From an uncultured Coriobacteriaceae bacterium (GTDB lineage: Bacteria; Actinomycetota; Coriobacteriia; Coriobacteriales; UMGS124): a stretch of 6,162 bases of DNA. Position numbers and translations under genes: made by a program. The notes under the pieces were generated by a model, which was not told the origin of the DNA, searched no databases, and was given only the letters and a program-made list of their open reading frames with translations. Positions 1-5,538 of this stretch are shown in pieces. Location of the stretch: contig USJP01000110.1 in the NCBI GenBank assembly GCA_900555105.1, forward strand, positions 1 through 6,162. The letters are read 5' to 3'. The stretch's first letter is position 1; every line of letters starts with the position of its first letter.

Positions 1-309
1 GACGCCGCTGAAGATGAGGACGCGGTCCATCACCGGGTCGAAGCGTTTACCGAAGAGGCTCACCTGCTTGAGGCGACGTGCGAGCTTGCCGTCGATCCAG
101 TCGGTGCAGGCCGCAATGATGAAGAGCACCACAGCAAGGGTGTGATACTGCTCCTGAGGATAGAGCACCAGGAAACAGGCAGTGAGCACAAGACGGCACA
201 ACGTGATGAGGTTGGGAATCGTTGCCAGCGTATGTAGGGGATTGTCGGGTGTACCGGGTTCTGCCGTTGGGTCGACAAGGCCCAAACCCCGTGTGCGATC
301 TTTTGACAT
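1..309 (-). CDS. pgsA: CDP-diacylglycerol--glycerol-3-phosphate 3-phosphatidyltransferase, N-terminal part
   Basis: Membrane enzyme that transfers a phosphatidyl group from CDP-diacylglycerol to glycerol-3-phosphate, the committed step to phosphatidylglycerol. Only the first 103 codons are present; the gene runs off the left edge (the family is usually about 180-200 residues). After a hydrophilic N-terminus of about 27 residues comes ATIPNLITLCRLVL, the usual start of this family, then a second hydrophobic segment. The complete CDP-alcohol phosphotransferase signature DxxDGxxARx8GxxxDxxxD follows, beginning DWIDGKLAR and ending FDPVMD. All the metal- and substrate-binding Asp residues are there. 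The start ATG (309-307) is preceded six bases upstream by GGGGAG. A perfect TATAAT lies about 45 bases upstream. A related CDP-alcohol transferase such as a phosphatidylinositol-phosphate synthase cannot be wholly excluded from a partial protein, but the N-terminus favours pgsA. Confidence 0.92.
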   Translation of the reverse strand, partial: MSKDRTRGLGLVDPTAEPGTPDNPLHTLATIPNLITLCRLVLTACFLVLYPQEQYHTLAVVLFIIAACTDWIDGKLARRLKQVSLFGKRFDPVMDRVLIFSGV

Positions 310-352
310 GCTGTTCTCCCCTGCTTATGCCTGGTAAAAATTCTTGGGATGC

Positions 353-358
353 ATTATA
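353..358 (-). promoter_or_regulatory. -10 element of the probable pgsA promoter
   Basis: The minus strand reads TATAAT, a perfect sigma-70/SigA -10 hexamer. It would place transcription start near 346 and give a leader of roughly 35-40 bases ahead of the pgsA ATG. No good -35 hexamer sits 16-18 bases further upstream (CCCAAA or neighbours), so the promoter may be weak or need an activator. Confidence 0.5.
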
Positions 359-436
359 CGAAAGCACCCTGTCCCTTTGGGCGGGAACAATGCCGCCCTA
401 CGAAGTCAACGTGGAATAAAATAGTATTCTACCTGC

Positions 437-462
437 GTTGGTGTACTCATCTGTATACCAAC
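437..462. repeat. Imperfect 10-bp inverted repeat upstream of pgsA
   Basis: Arms GTTGGTGTAC and GTATACCAAC are separated by TCATCT; nine of ten positions are complementary and the tenth is a G-T pair. It lies in the AT-richer spacer between the tRNA-Pro terminator and the pgsA -10 box, about 80 bases upstream of that box. It could be an operator or, if transcribed, a small hairpin. No U-tract follows on either strand, so it is not a terminator. The rest of the 310-532 spacer shows no convincing gene. Confidence 0.4.
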
Positions 463-532
463 CTTACGGTAGTGTCATACGCGGTCTACAGGCTTCCCAC
501 ATTGACTGTCGATGAGGGTGTTGCCAAGAACT

Positions 533-565
533 AAAAAAGCCTGGAACTTCAAGAAGTTCCAGGCT
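533..565 (-). terminator. Rho-independent terminator of tRNA-Pro
   Basis: Perfect 12-bp inverted repeat, AGCCTGGAACTT and its complement around a 4-base loop (550-553). On the minus strand it is followed directly by a run of six T (538-533). It begins 12 bases past the CCA end of the tRNA gene and therefore ends that transcript, and any read-through from the kinase gene. Confidence 0.93.
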
Positions 566-576
566 CTAAGTAAACA

Positions 577-653
<77 letters not shown>

Positions 654-667
654 AAGTGCAAGAAATA

Positions 668-696
668 ATACTAATCCTTCTGCCAAGAAAATGCAA
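668..696 (-). promoter_or_regulatory. Promoter of tRNA-Pro
   Basis: On the minus strand, -35 TTGCAT (696-691) and -10 TAGTAT (673-668) are separated by exactly 17 bases. The expected start near 661 gives a short 5' leader before the tRNA at 653. The surrounding AT-rich sequence contrasts with the GC-rich genes on either side. Confidence 0.7.
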
Positions 697-783
697 GCAC
701 TTTTTTGCAAAGAAATGAAGATTGGTTCATTACTCTTGTCGGTGTGGTCGTATTCTCAAGGCCCGAGGTCCATCAACCCAGTG

Positions 784-2118
784 TTACGAGATAGCCACGG
801 TATAGGTGACGTTGATTGCCAGGAGTATGGCCAAGCTTGCCAATATGATCAGCACGCAGCGAATGATCTGGTGTGGCAAAGGCCTGTCATGCTTGAGTCC
901 GAGCCTTGCAAAGAGGCGGCGCTTGTCGTAGAGCACATATGCGATGCTGGAAAAGAGCAACACATAGAAGGTGGCAAAGCAGCGATTCAGCCAAAACGGG
1001 GTGCCTTCAGGCAGCGCCTGTGAGGTCGTGAACCAGGAGGCATATGCGTACAGCACCCAGTTCAGGGCAATGAATGCGTTCCAGGTACGGCAGATCCAGG
1101 TGGGAATCGCATCGGGCAGGCGGGCGAGCAGCGCAAGGACAGCTCCATGCGGGCTTCGCGGGTGTGGGGATTGTTCGGGGGAGTCATTCGCCTGGTGTTC
1201 ATCGGCGACAGGAGGGCGCGCGGGGGCTGGGTTTTGCAGACGTGCCCTCATCGCGGCTCTGACCGACGGACACGCCTCAAAGGCTACCTTCAAATCCTGT
1301 GCGCTCGTATAACGATCTTTGGCGTCCAAGGCACAGGCCTTGGCGATGACAAGCCTGAGGTCGCCGGGAATCGACGGGTCGGCATAGTCGATGAGCCGGT
1401 CGTTGTTTGACATTGACCTGCCCGTCAGGCAATAGAACAGTACCGCCCCCAGGGCATAGACGTCGGTCTGCACGCTTGTCTGGCCAAAGCCGCACTGCTC
1501 GGGCGGCGCATAGGGGCGCGTGCCTAAATATGCCGTGTCATGGTCGGCTTGGGGTTTGAAGACGCGGGAGATGCCAAAGTCAAGGAGCATTACACAAGGT
1601 GCGTGACCTTCGCCCTCATCGAGGTCGACCATGACATTGGTGGGCGTGATGTCGCGATGGATGATGGGGCGCTCGAAAGCGGTATGAGGCTCCTCAACTG
1701 CGTCGCAAAGCTCGGGAAACACCCGTTGCGTGAAGTCGAGGCGCTCCTTTTGTCCAGACAGCGCCTCCACGCATGCGGCAAGCGTTTTACCTGGCGCGGT
1801 CTCCATGACCACGACGAGCTTGTCGCCTATGAGGCCGCAGTCAAGGATGTAGGGAACGTGCTTGAGGCGTCGGCCTGCCTGCTGTTTGTCAAACAGCAGC
1901 TGGTACACCTCGCCCAGGCCGCTTTGACGGTCGATGTACTTGCGGATGAAGGGGCCCGTTTCCTGTGCGCCGTCGGCACCCAGTCGATAGACCCTCTCGG
2001 TGCGCTCGACCTGAGTTTGCTTAATGAGGGTATCGACGCGATAGCATGTATCGTTCTCGAAGCGCTCGAGCATCTCCGCCAAAGGGTCTATGCGGGTAGT
2101 TGAGCCAGTGGGTTCCAT
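784..2118 (-). CDS. Membrane-anchored Ser/Thr protein kinase homologue
   Basis: Predicted 444-residue protein with an N-terminal eukaryotic-type kinase fold. Visible landmarks are the beta-3 lysine in FIRKYI (K60), a likely helix-C Glu (E70), catalytic loop HRDITPTN (D156, N161), DFG (D180), YAPPE (E207) and the TDVYALG Asp (D219). No GxGxxG loop is seen at the N-terminus, and Thr replaces the usual catalytic-loop Lys. A Pro-rich linker (about 296-324) leads to three hydrophobic segments (about 348-363, 380-397, 418-441). The kinase should lie in the cytoplasm with almost nothing outside, so it lacks the PASTA sensor of PknB-type kinases. Two adjacent ATGs occur (2121, 2118). GGAG at 2128-2125 is only one base from the first, so I chose the second. 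An in-frame TTG at 2220 would add 34 residues but would translate the terminator hairpin. The partner is probably the XRE protein upstream. Substrates are unknown. Confidence 0.85.
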   Translation of the reverse strand: MEPTGSTTRIDPLAEMLERFENDTCYRVDTLIKQTQVERTERVYRLGADGAQETGPFIRKYIDRQSGLGEVYQLLFDKQQAGRRLKHVPYILDCGLIGDKLVVVMETAPGKTLAACVEALSGQKERLDFTQRVFPELCDAVEEPHTAFERPIIHRDITPTNVMVDLDEGEGHAPCVMLLDFGISRVFKPQADHDTAYLGTRPYAPPEQCGFGQTSVQTDVYALGAVLFYCLTGRSMSNNDRLIDYADPSIPGDLRLVIAKACALDAKDRYTSAQDLKVAFEACPSVRAAMRARLQNPAPARPPVADEHQANDSPEQSPHPRSPHGAVLALLARLPDAIPTWICRTWNAFIALNWVLYAYASWFTTSQALPEGTPFWLNRCFATFYVLLFSSIAYVLYDKRRLFARLGLKHDRPLPHQIIRCVLIILASLAILLAINVTYTVAIS

Positions 2119-2142
2119 CATGCTCCGAGTGCGTATGGGTTG

Positions 2143-2176
2143 AAAAAGAAAAGGCGGACCCGGATGGGCCCGCCTT
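2143..2176 (-). terminator. Rho-independent terminator between the XRE gene and the kinase gene
   Basis: On the minus strand the arms AAGGCGGGCCC and GGGTCCGCCTT pair over 11 positions (one G-U) around a 4-base loop. They are followed by TTTTCTTTTT, a clear intrinsic terminator. It starts 38 bases after the XRE stop codon. It ends only about 25 bases before the kinase start, so it sits in the kinase leader. The kinase needs either read-through or a promoter between. The best candidate is TATCAT (2183-2178) with a poor -35; its start would fall inside the first arm. Confidence 0.88.
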
Positions 2177-2213
2177 GATGATAAGCCTTCCTTGGAAGTC
2201 TCGGCCACGCCTT

Positions 2214-2633
2214 TCAGCAAACGGTTTCTTCTCCAAAGCGGTAGAGCTCCTCGTTGACTTTTTGCAGCGAGCAGCCGCGGTCAAGGCAGAAGATGATGAT
2301 GGCGTCGCGGCGGCACTTGGCGTTGAGTTCGTTTGCGCCCGCCGCTCGAAGCGCCCGGTTTGTCTCTCGCAGGGAGAGGGCCATGGCAAAGGCGATTTGC
2401 AGCACCTTGTCACGGGAGGGATGGCGCGTCCCTTTGAAGATCTGGTAACCGAAGGTCTCGTTGAGGTTGGCCATACGCACCACCTGGGCACGCTCGAGGC
2501 GCTTGGCGGCGAGAAGCTCGCTGAGATAGTCGGCAAGGCTTCGTTCGGTGGCTTCCTGTTGGTCCAAAAAGTCGTCGACGCTGGGGGCGTGCAACAGCCG
2601 GTCGAGTTCGTTTTCGGTCAAAGGTTCGCTCAT
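2214..2633 (-). CDS. XRE-like helix-turn-helix protein next to a Ser/Thr kinase
   Basis: Predicted 139-residue cytoplasmic protein. An acidic N-terminus (1-35) precedes a Cro/CI-like DNA-binding core at about 36-100. In it, RAQVVRMANLNETFGYQIFKG looks like the helix-turn-helix, and RHPSRDKVLQIAFAMALSL the following helices. The C-terminal part (about 104-139, with RRDAIIIFCLDRG) is typical of a small family of XRE-like proteins that, from memory, is often encoded beside Ser/Thr kinases in Clostridia and Coriobacteria. It holds four Cys (107, 116, 121, 139). GGAGAG (2643-2638) lies four bases before the ATG and fixes the start; the open frame extends further upstream but would run into the neighbouring gene. 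The gap to that upstream gene is 94 bases with no evident terminator, so co-transcription is possible. It is probably a transcription regulator, target unknown. Confidence 0.8.
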   Translation of the reverse strand: MSEPLTENELDRLLHAPSVDDFLDQQEATERSLADYLSELLAAKRLERAQVVRMANLNETFGYQIFKGTRHPSRDKVLQIAFAMALSLRETNRALRAAGANELNAKCRRDAIIIFCLDRGCSLQKVNEELYRFGEETVC

Positions 2634-2661
2634 CTGTCTCTCCAAAGTGCAGGGGGGCGTT

Positions 2662-2676
2662 GCTATATAGAATAGC
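2662..2676. promoter_or_regulatory. Short dyad and AT box upstream of the XRE gene
   Basis: GCTAT and ATAGC flank ATAGA, forming a 15-bp dyad centred 36 bases upstream of the XRE start in otherwise very GC-rich DNA. On the minus strand it contains TATTCT and TATATA, either of which could be a -10 element, but no matching -35 is visible. A dyad over a promoter of a helix-turn-helix gene would suit autoregulation. This is inference only. Confidence 0.35.
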
Positions 2677-2727
2677 GTGAACGTGCGGGCGAGGCGGCGG
2701 GGGAGGTTCTGCGCCGTGCATGTTTCT

Positions 2728-3501
2728 CTACGAGAGGTTCCAGCTCGCTGTGGCGCTGTCCGAGAACATCGACCCGTAGTACAGCGCCTTGGTGATGCCA
2801 CCGTCGAAGCAAACGGCGCCCGTCACCGTACCGCCGGGGGCAAGGGTGCCCGAGCCCAGACCGACAACGTCGTCGCCGCTGTAAAACGTCTGCGAGCGCT
2901 GGGCGCCCTGGGTGTCCTGGGCCTTCCAATCATAGACGTTGAAGCTGGCATCTTGAGAGCCCCCGTTGGTGTAGGTGACGGTGACGGCCGTAATGGGGGA
3001 GCCGTCATATTTCGTAAGGCTCGTATCAACCGAGTCCACCGAGACGGAAAGGCCGTCCGTCAAGGTAACGGAGGTGCCCAGGGCGAGGTCTTGGGTTTGT
3101 GTCGTTGTATCGGCGGTGTCGCCGGACGTGTCTGCGGGGGCAGCGCTTGTTGAGGTAACGGCAGGGCCGTTCTTAGCGCTGTCAACGGCGTTGTTGATGG
3201 CCTTCGAGGTGGCCTGTTGGGCGGCGAGCACAGCTGCGCAGGCGATGATGCAAATGATGAGGCCTGCAAGGGCAAGTACCTTGCCCGAACGGGTGTGCCT
3301 CAAGGTAGACGCGAGCCCAACAATGGCAAAAATTGCTCCCAGCAGGGCAAGGAAAAACGAGCCGTTGTTGAGGATGGGCATCCAGGAGGTTACAAGCGCC
3401 ACGATTCCAAGCACAAGACCCGCAATCGCCATTGCTGAGGTGCCTGGTTTGACCGAACCCTGCGTTCCTTGCTCGTTCATTTCTTGTTCTGCGTGTGCCA
3501 T
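2728..3501 (-). CDS. Membrane protein with DUF4190-like N-terminus and DUF4352/DUF5067-like C-terminus
   Basis: Predicted 257-residue protein. A short polar N-terminus (1-22) is followed by three hydrophobic segments, about 23-44, 48-66 and 75-94. The first begins AMAIAGLVLGIVAL, as in DUF4190-type membrane domains. A low-complexity Thr/Ser/Ala/Asp linker (about 105-137) leads to a beta-rich domain (138-257) with alternating strands such as LSVSVDSVD and ITAVTVTYTNG. That domain resembles the immunoglobulin-like DUF4352/DUF5067 fold of Gram-positive surface proteins. It most likely displays this domain outside the membrane; its function is not known. No lipobox is visible. The start ATG at 3501 is chosen because AAAGGGG (3513-3507) lies five bases upstream; an upstream in-frame start lacks such a site and precedes the promoter. 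It leads a minus-strand run with the XRE and kinase genes. Confidence 0.78.
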   Translation of the reverse strand: MAHAEQEMNEQGTQGSVKPGTSAMAIAGLVLGIVALVTSWMPILNNGSFFLALLGAIFAIVGLASTLRHTRSGKVLALAGLIICIIACAAVLAAQQATSKAINNAVDSAKNGPAVTSTSAAPADTSGDTADTTTQTQDLALGTSVTLTDGLSVSVDSVDTSLTKYDGSPITAVTVTYTNGGSQDASFNVYDWKAQDTQGAQRSQTFYSGDDVVGLGSGTLAPGGTVTGAVCFDGGITKALYYGSMFSDSATASWNLS

Positions 3502-3540
3502 GATGGCCCCTTTCGTCGCGTCTGATTGCTGACGAGGGGG

Positions 3541-3569
3541 ATTGTAGGCAGCATGTCGACGCATTTCAT
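3541..3569 (-). promoter_or_regulatory. Promoter of the DUF4190-like gene
   Basis: On the minus strand, ATGAAA (-35, 4 of 6 matches) and TACAAT (-10, 5 of 6) are spaced by 17 bases. Transcription would start near 3534 and leave a leader of about 33 bases with a good ribosome binding site before the ATG at 3501. Confidence 0.6.
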
Positions 3570-3610
3570 TAGCTGTCGGCTAAGGAGGGAGGCGCCGGTT
3601 GCGCTTCGAC

Positions 3611-3629
3611 GCACGTGGGGCGGACGTGC
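3611..3629. repeat. Dyad GCACGT-N7-ACGTGC in the divergent intergenic region
   Basis: Perfect 6-bp inverted repeat with a 7-base spacer, lying between the two divergent promoters, about 40 bases upstream of the minus-strand -35 element. The half-site recurs at 3700-3705. It is a candidate regulator binding site. Confidence 0.4.
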
Positions 3630-3687
3630 CGCAAGCCGAGCCCTGTGGCTCCGGCCGTCCATTCGCGCCTTCCAAATTCCCTGATAC

Positions 3688-3705
3688 CGTGCGAAACCAG
3701 CACGT
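3688..3705. repeat. Dyad CGTGC-N7-GCACG next to the response-regulator promoter
   Basis: CGTGC (3688-3692) and GCACG (3700-3704) form an inverted repeat with the same 7-base spacer as the dyad at 3611-3629, but with the half-sites in opposite order. Overlapping its right end is a run of GTAG/CTAC words (3704-3719), including GCTAC-GG-GTAGC, covering the -35 region of the plus-strand promoter. Confidence 0.4.
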
Positions 3706-3727
3706 AGGCTACGGGTAGCGGAGCATC

Positions 3728-3736
3728 TGGTAGTAT
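3728..3736 (+). promoter_or_regulatory. Extended -10 promoter of the response regulator-ackA unit
   Basis: TGG followed by TAGTAT makes a TGn-extended -10 element. No consensus -35 is present 17 bases upstream (GCTACG), which fits an extended -10 or activator-dependent promoter. The start near 3743 gives a leader of about 53 bases. That leader contains an 8-bp direct repeat, GGCGGCCC at 3754-3761 and 3765-3772. Confidence 0.5.
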
Positions 3737-3795
3737 TCGGCCCACTATTTTGCGGCGGCCCGCGGGCGGCCCAGCATGCCAAGGAAGAGGGCCAC

Positions 3796-4197
3796 ATGAT
3801 CTTTGAGGCGATGATCGTGGACGACGAGGCGCCGGCGCGCGTCGAGCTGCGCAACCAGCTCGAGCTCACCGGGCGTTTCAAAGTGGTGAGCGAGGCGGTG
3901 TGCCTGCAAGAGGCAATCGCCAAGCTCAAGTGCCATGAGGTGGACGTGGCGTTTATCGACCACAACATCGTGGGCGCAGGCACCACGCTTTTGCCTGACT
4001 CGCTCGGCGAGCTGGCCAAGGTTCCCATGTTCGTGTTCATGACCGCCTACAGCGACTATCGCGACGATCCTTTCGGCATGCAGCCTTTCGATTGGCTGGC
4101 AAAACCGGTGGAGCGAAAACCCCTGTTCAAGGTCGTGTCGCATATCGAGGACGCCTACCGCAAGGCGGTGAGCAGCCATGAACGTATTGGTCTTTAA
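3796..4197 (+). CDS. Receiver-only response regulator
   Basis: Predicted 133-residue protein made of one CheY-like receiver domain. It shows the acidic pair D9-D10 with E11 in IVDDE, the phosphoacceptor Asp D55 in FIDHN, the conserved Thr T83 in FMTAY, and Lys K103 in LAKPV. The stretch before the Lys (QPFDWLAKPVERKPL) resembles receivers of LytTR-type regulators, but no output domain follows: the protein ends about 30 residues after the Lys. The usual Pro a few residues after the phosphoacceptor Asp is missing and the loop reads HNIVGAGTT. GAGGG (3787-3791) precedes the ATG by four bases. The last 20 bases overlap the start of ackA in another frame, so the two are probably translated together. 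No histidine kinase is in the window. It could regulate by protein contact, or be an intact domain left over from a longer regulator. Confidence 0.88.
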   Translation: MIFEAMIVDDEAPARVELRNQLELTGRFKVVSEAVCLQEAIAKLKCHEVDVAFIDHNIVGAGTTLLPDSLGELAKVPMFVFMTAYSDYRDDPFGMQPFDWLAKPVERKPLFKVVSHIEDAYRKAVSSHERIGL

Positions 4198-5428
4198 CGC
4201 AGGGTCGAGCTCGCTCAAGTTCAAGCTGTTCTTCTATCCTGAAGGGGCCGACTGGGAGGAAGTCACTCCCAACGAGCTTGCGGGCGGGCTCGTGGAACGC
4301 GTGGGCAGCGAGAGTGCCCGCCTTGTCATGCACGAGGGTGTCGCCAGTGAGCAGGCCGCCGAGCTTGTGCGCGCCGCAAGCTGCGTGGACGCCCTCGATA
4401 TCGTGCTTGATCGCATCGCGGGCCCGGGCCGCGTCCTGGCGAGCTTGTCGCAGGTCGATGCCGTGGGCCACCGTGTGGCGCATGCCGGAGCCGAGTTCGG
4501 CTGCTCGATGCCGGTGGACCAGCACGTGATCGAGTGCGTGCAGCGCTACTCGCACCTGGCTCCGCTGCACAATCCCAGCGCGCTTCTTGTTATCGACCGC
4601 TGTCGCGAGATTTTCGGCGACGCGCTTGAGGTGGCCTCGTTCGACACAGCCTTCCACCAGACCATCCCCGCGCGCAACTACGTGTACCCCATCCCGTACC
4701 GCTACTATTCTGAGCAGGGCATTCGTCGTTTTGGCTTCCATGGCATTTCGCACAAGTACGTGTCGAGGCGTGCGGCGAAGTTCCTGGGCAAGAGCGTGCG
4801 CGACCTCAAGATGGTGACCTGCCACCTGGGTGCGGGCGCTTCCATCTGCGCCATCGACCATGGCATCAGCATGGACACCTCCATGGGATACACCCCGCTT
4901 GACGGCATCATCATGGGCACGCGCTCCGGTTCGGTGGACCCGGCCATCATCACGGCCATCATGGAGAAAGAAAACCTCACGCCTGCCCAGATGGACCAGA
5001 TGCTCAACCGCGAGAGCGGCATCCTGGGCGTGTCGGGCGTGTCGGGCGACCTGCGCGAGCTCAAAGAGGTCATCAAGTACGGCGACGAGCAGGCCGAGCT
5101 TGCCTACGACATCTTCCTCACCTCCATCCGCCGCACCATCGGCTCGTACTTCTTTGAGCTGGCGGGTGTCGACGTCATCGTGTGCACGGCCGGCGTGGGT
5201 GAAAACGATCCCTACGCACGCCGCCTCATCTTCCGAGGCTTGGAGCCTTTTGGCATCCAAATCGACGAGGAGCGCAACATGGTGGCCGACAAGGTGGACC
5301 GTCGCATCTCCACCGACTCTTCCACCGTGGAAGTGCTCGTCATTCCCACCAATGAGGAGGCGGAGATCGCCCGCGATGCGGCCCTCATTGCCGCCGGTGT
5401 GGACATCTCCGACCCCTGGGCGAACTAA
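4178..5428 (+). CDS. ackA: Acetate kinase
   Basis: Interconverts acetyl phosphate + ADP and acetate + ATP in the cytoplasm, the ATP-yielding last step of acetate fermentation. The 416-residue length is close to the family's usual 400. Family motifs run in order: FNAGSSSLKFKL (N7), GHRVAH (R99), PLHNP (H131), SFDTAFHQT (D156, catalytic), RRFGFHGISHKYV (H188), HLGAGAS, MGTRSG (R249), TAGVGEND and TNEEAEIARD (E393). All main catalytic residues are kept. Compared with the common GHRVVHGG and HLGNGSS it has Ala at 101, 103, 219 and 221. The ATG lies inside the 3' end of the response-regulator gene. No strong ribosome site is close, only GGCGG about eight bases upstream, in favour of translational coupling. 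No pta is adjacent. A propionate or butyrate kinase of the same superfamily is less likely but not excluded by the altered pocket. Confidence 0.96.
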   Translation: MNVLVFNAGSSSLKFKLFFYPEGADWEEVTPNELAGGLVERVGSESARLVMHEGVASEQAAELVRAASCVDALDIVLDRIAGPGRVLASLSQVDAVGHRVAHAGAEFGCSMPVDQHVIECVQRYSHLAPLHNPSALLVIDRCREIFGDALEVASFDTAFHQTIPARNYVYPIPYRYYSEQGIRRFGFHGISHKYVSRRAAKFLGKSVRDLKMVTCHLGAGASICAIDHGISMDTSMGYTPLDGIIMGTRSGSVDPAIITAIMEKENLTPAQMDQMLNRESGILGVSGVSGDLRELKEVIKYGDEQAELAYDIFLTSIRRTIGSYFFELAGVDVIVCTAGVGENDPYARRLIFRGLEPFGIQIDEERNMVADKVDRRISTDSSTVEVLVIPTNEEAEIARDAALIAAGVDISDPWAN

Positions 5429-5440
5429 AGGCTGCGTGAC

Positions 5441-5470
5441 CTGCGCGAACTTGCGCGGGCTTGCGCTGCC
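5441..5470. repeat. Three tandem 10-base (C/T)TGCGC repeats downstream of ackA
   Basis: Three consecutive 10-mers, ctgcgcgaac, ttgcgcgggc and ttgcgctgcc, share YTGCGC at the same position, so the motif recurs with one-helical-turn spacing. They lie in the 110-base gap between ackA and the aminopeptidase gene. No stem followed by a U-tract is visible, so this is not an evident terminator. The gap also shows no strong promoter. Confidence 0.4.
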
Positions 5471-5538
5471 CCAATGCGCCTGCGGGTGTATGCTTGCTTG
5501 CGTTATCCCATACATCACGACGAAAGGACCCGTCTTCT

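Noticed and set aside
349..534. Plus-strand open frame between pgsA and tRNA-Pro
   Set aside because: It overlaps the pgsA promoter and the tRNA terminator region, with no ribosome site or recognisable protein features.
1540..2103. Plus-strand open frame of 187 codons
   Set aside because: It lies wholly opposite the kinase gene, whose motifs are unambiguous, and shows no recognisable family feature.
2119..2220. N-terminal extension of the kinase from a TTG at 2220, overlapping the XRE stop
   Set aside because: It would translate through the terminator hairpin and U-tract and encodes a low-complexity stretch; the ATG pair at 2121/2118 has a GGAG just upstream.
3553..3684. Small plus-strand open frame in the divergent spacer
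   Set aside because: It has no convincing ribosome site, an Arg-rich composition and overlaps the candidate operator; probably chance.
3751..3772. GC-rich palindrome GCCCGCGGGC in the response-regulator leader considered as a terminator or riboswitch
   Set aside because: There is no loop in the palindrome, no U-tract, and the leader is too short for a known riboswitch class; I read it only as a small direct repeat.
3477..4040. Minus-strand open frame of 187 codons covering the divergent spacer
   Set aside because: It is antisense to the response regulator and crosses both promoters; the sequence is low-complexity Ser/Arg-rich with no family features.
4127..5518. 463-codon open frame on the minus strand opposite ackA
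   Set aside because: It is antisense to a clearly recognised acetate kinase, is rich in His, Ala, Arg and Val as expected from a mirrored GC-rich gene, and shows no domain or ribosome site.
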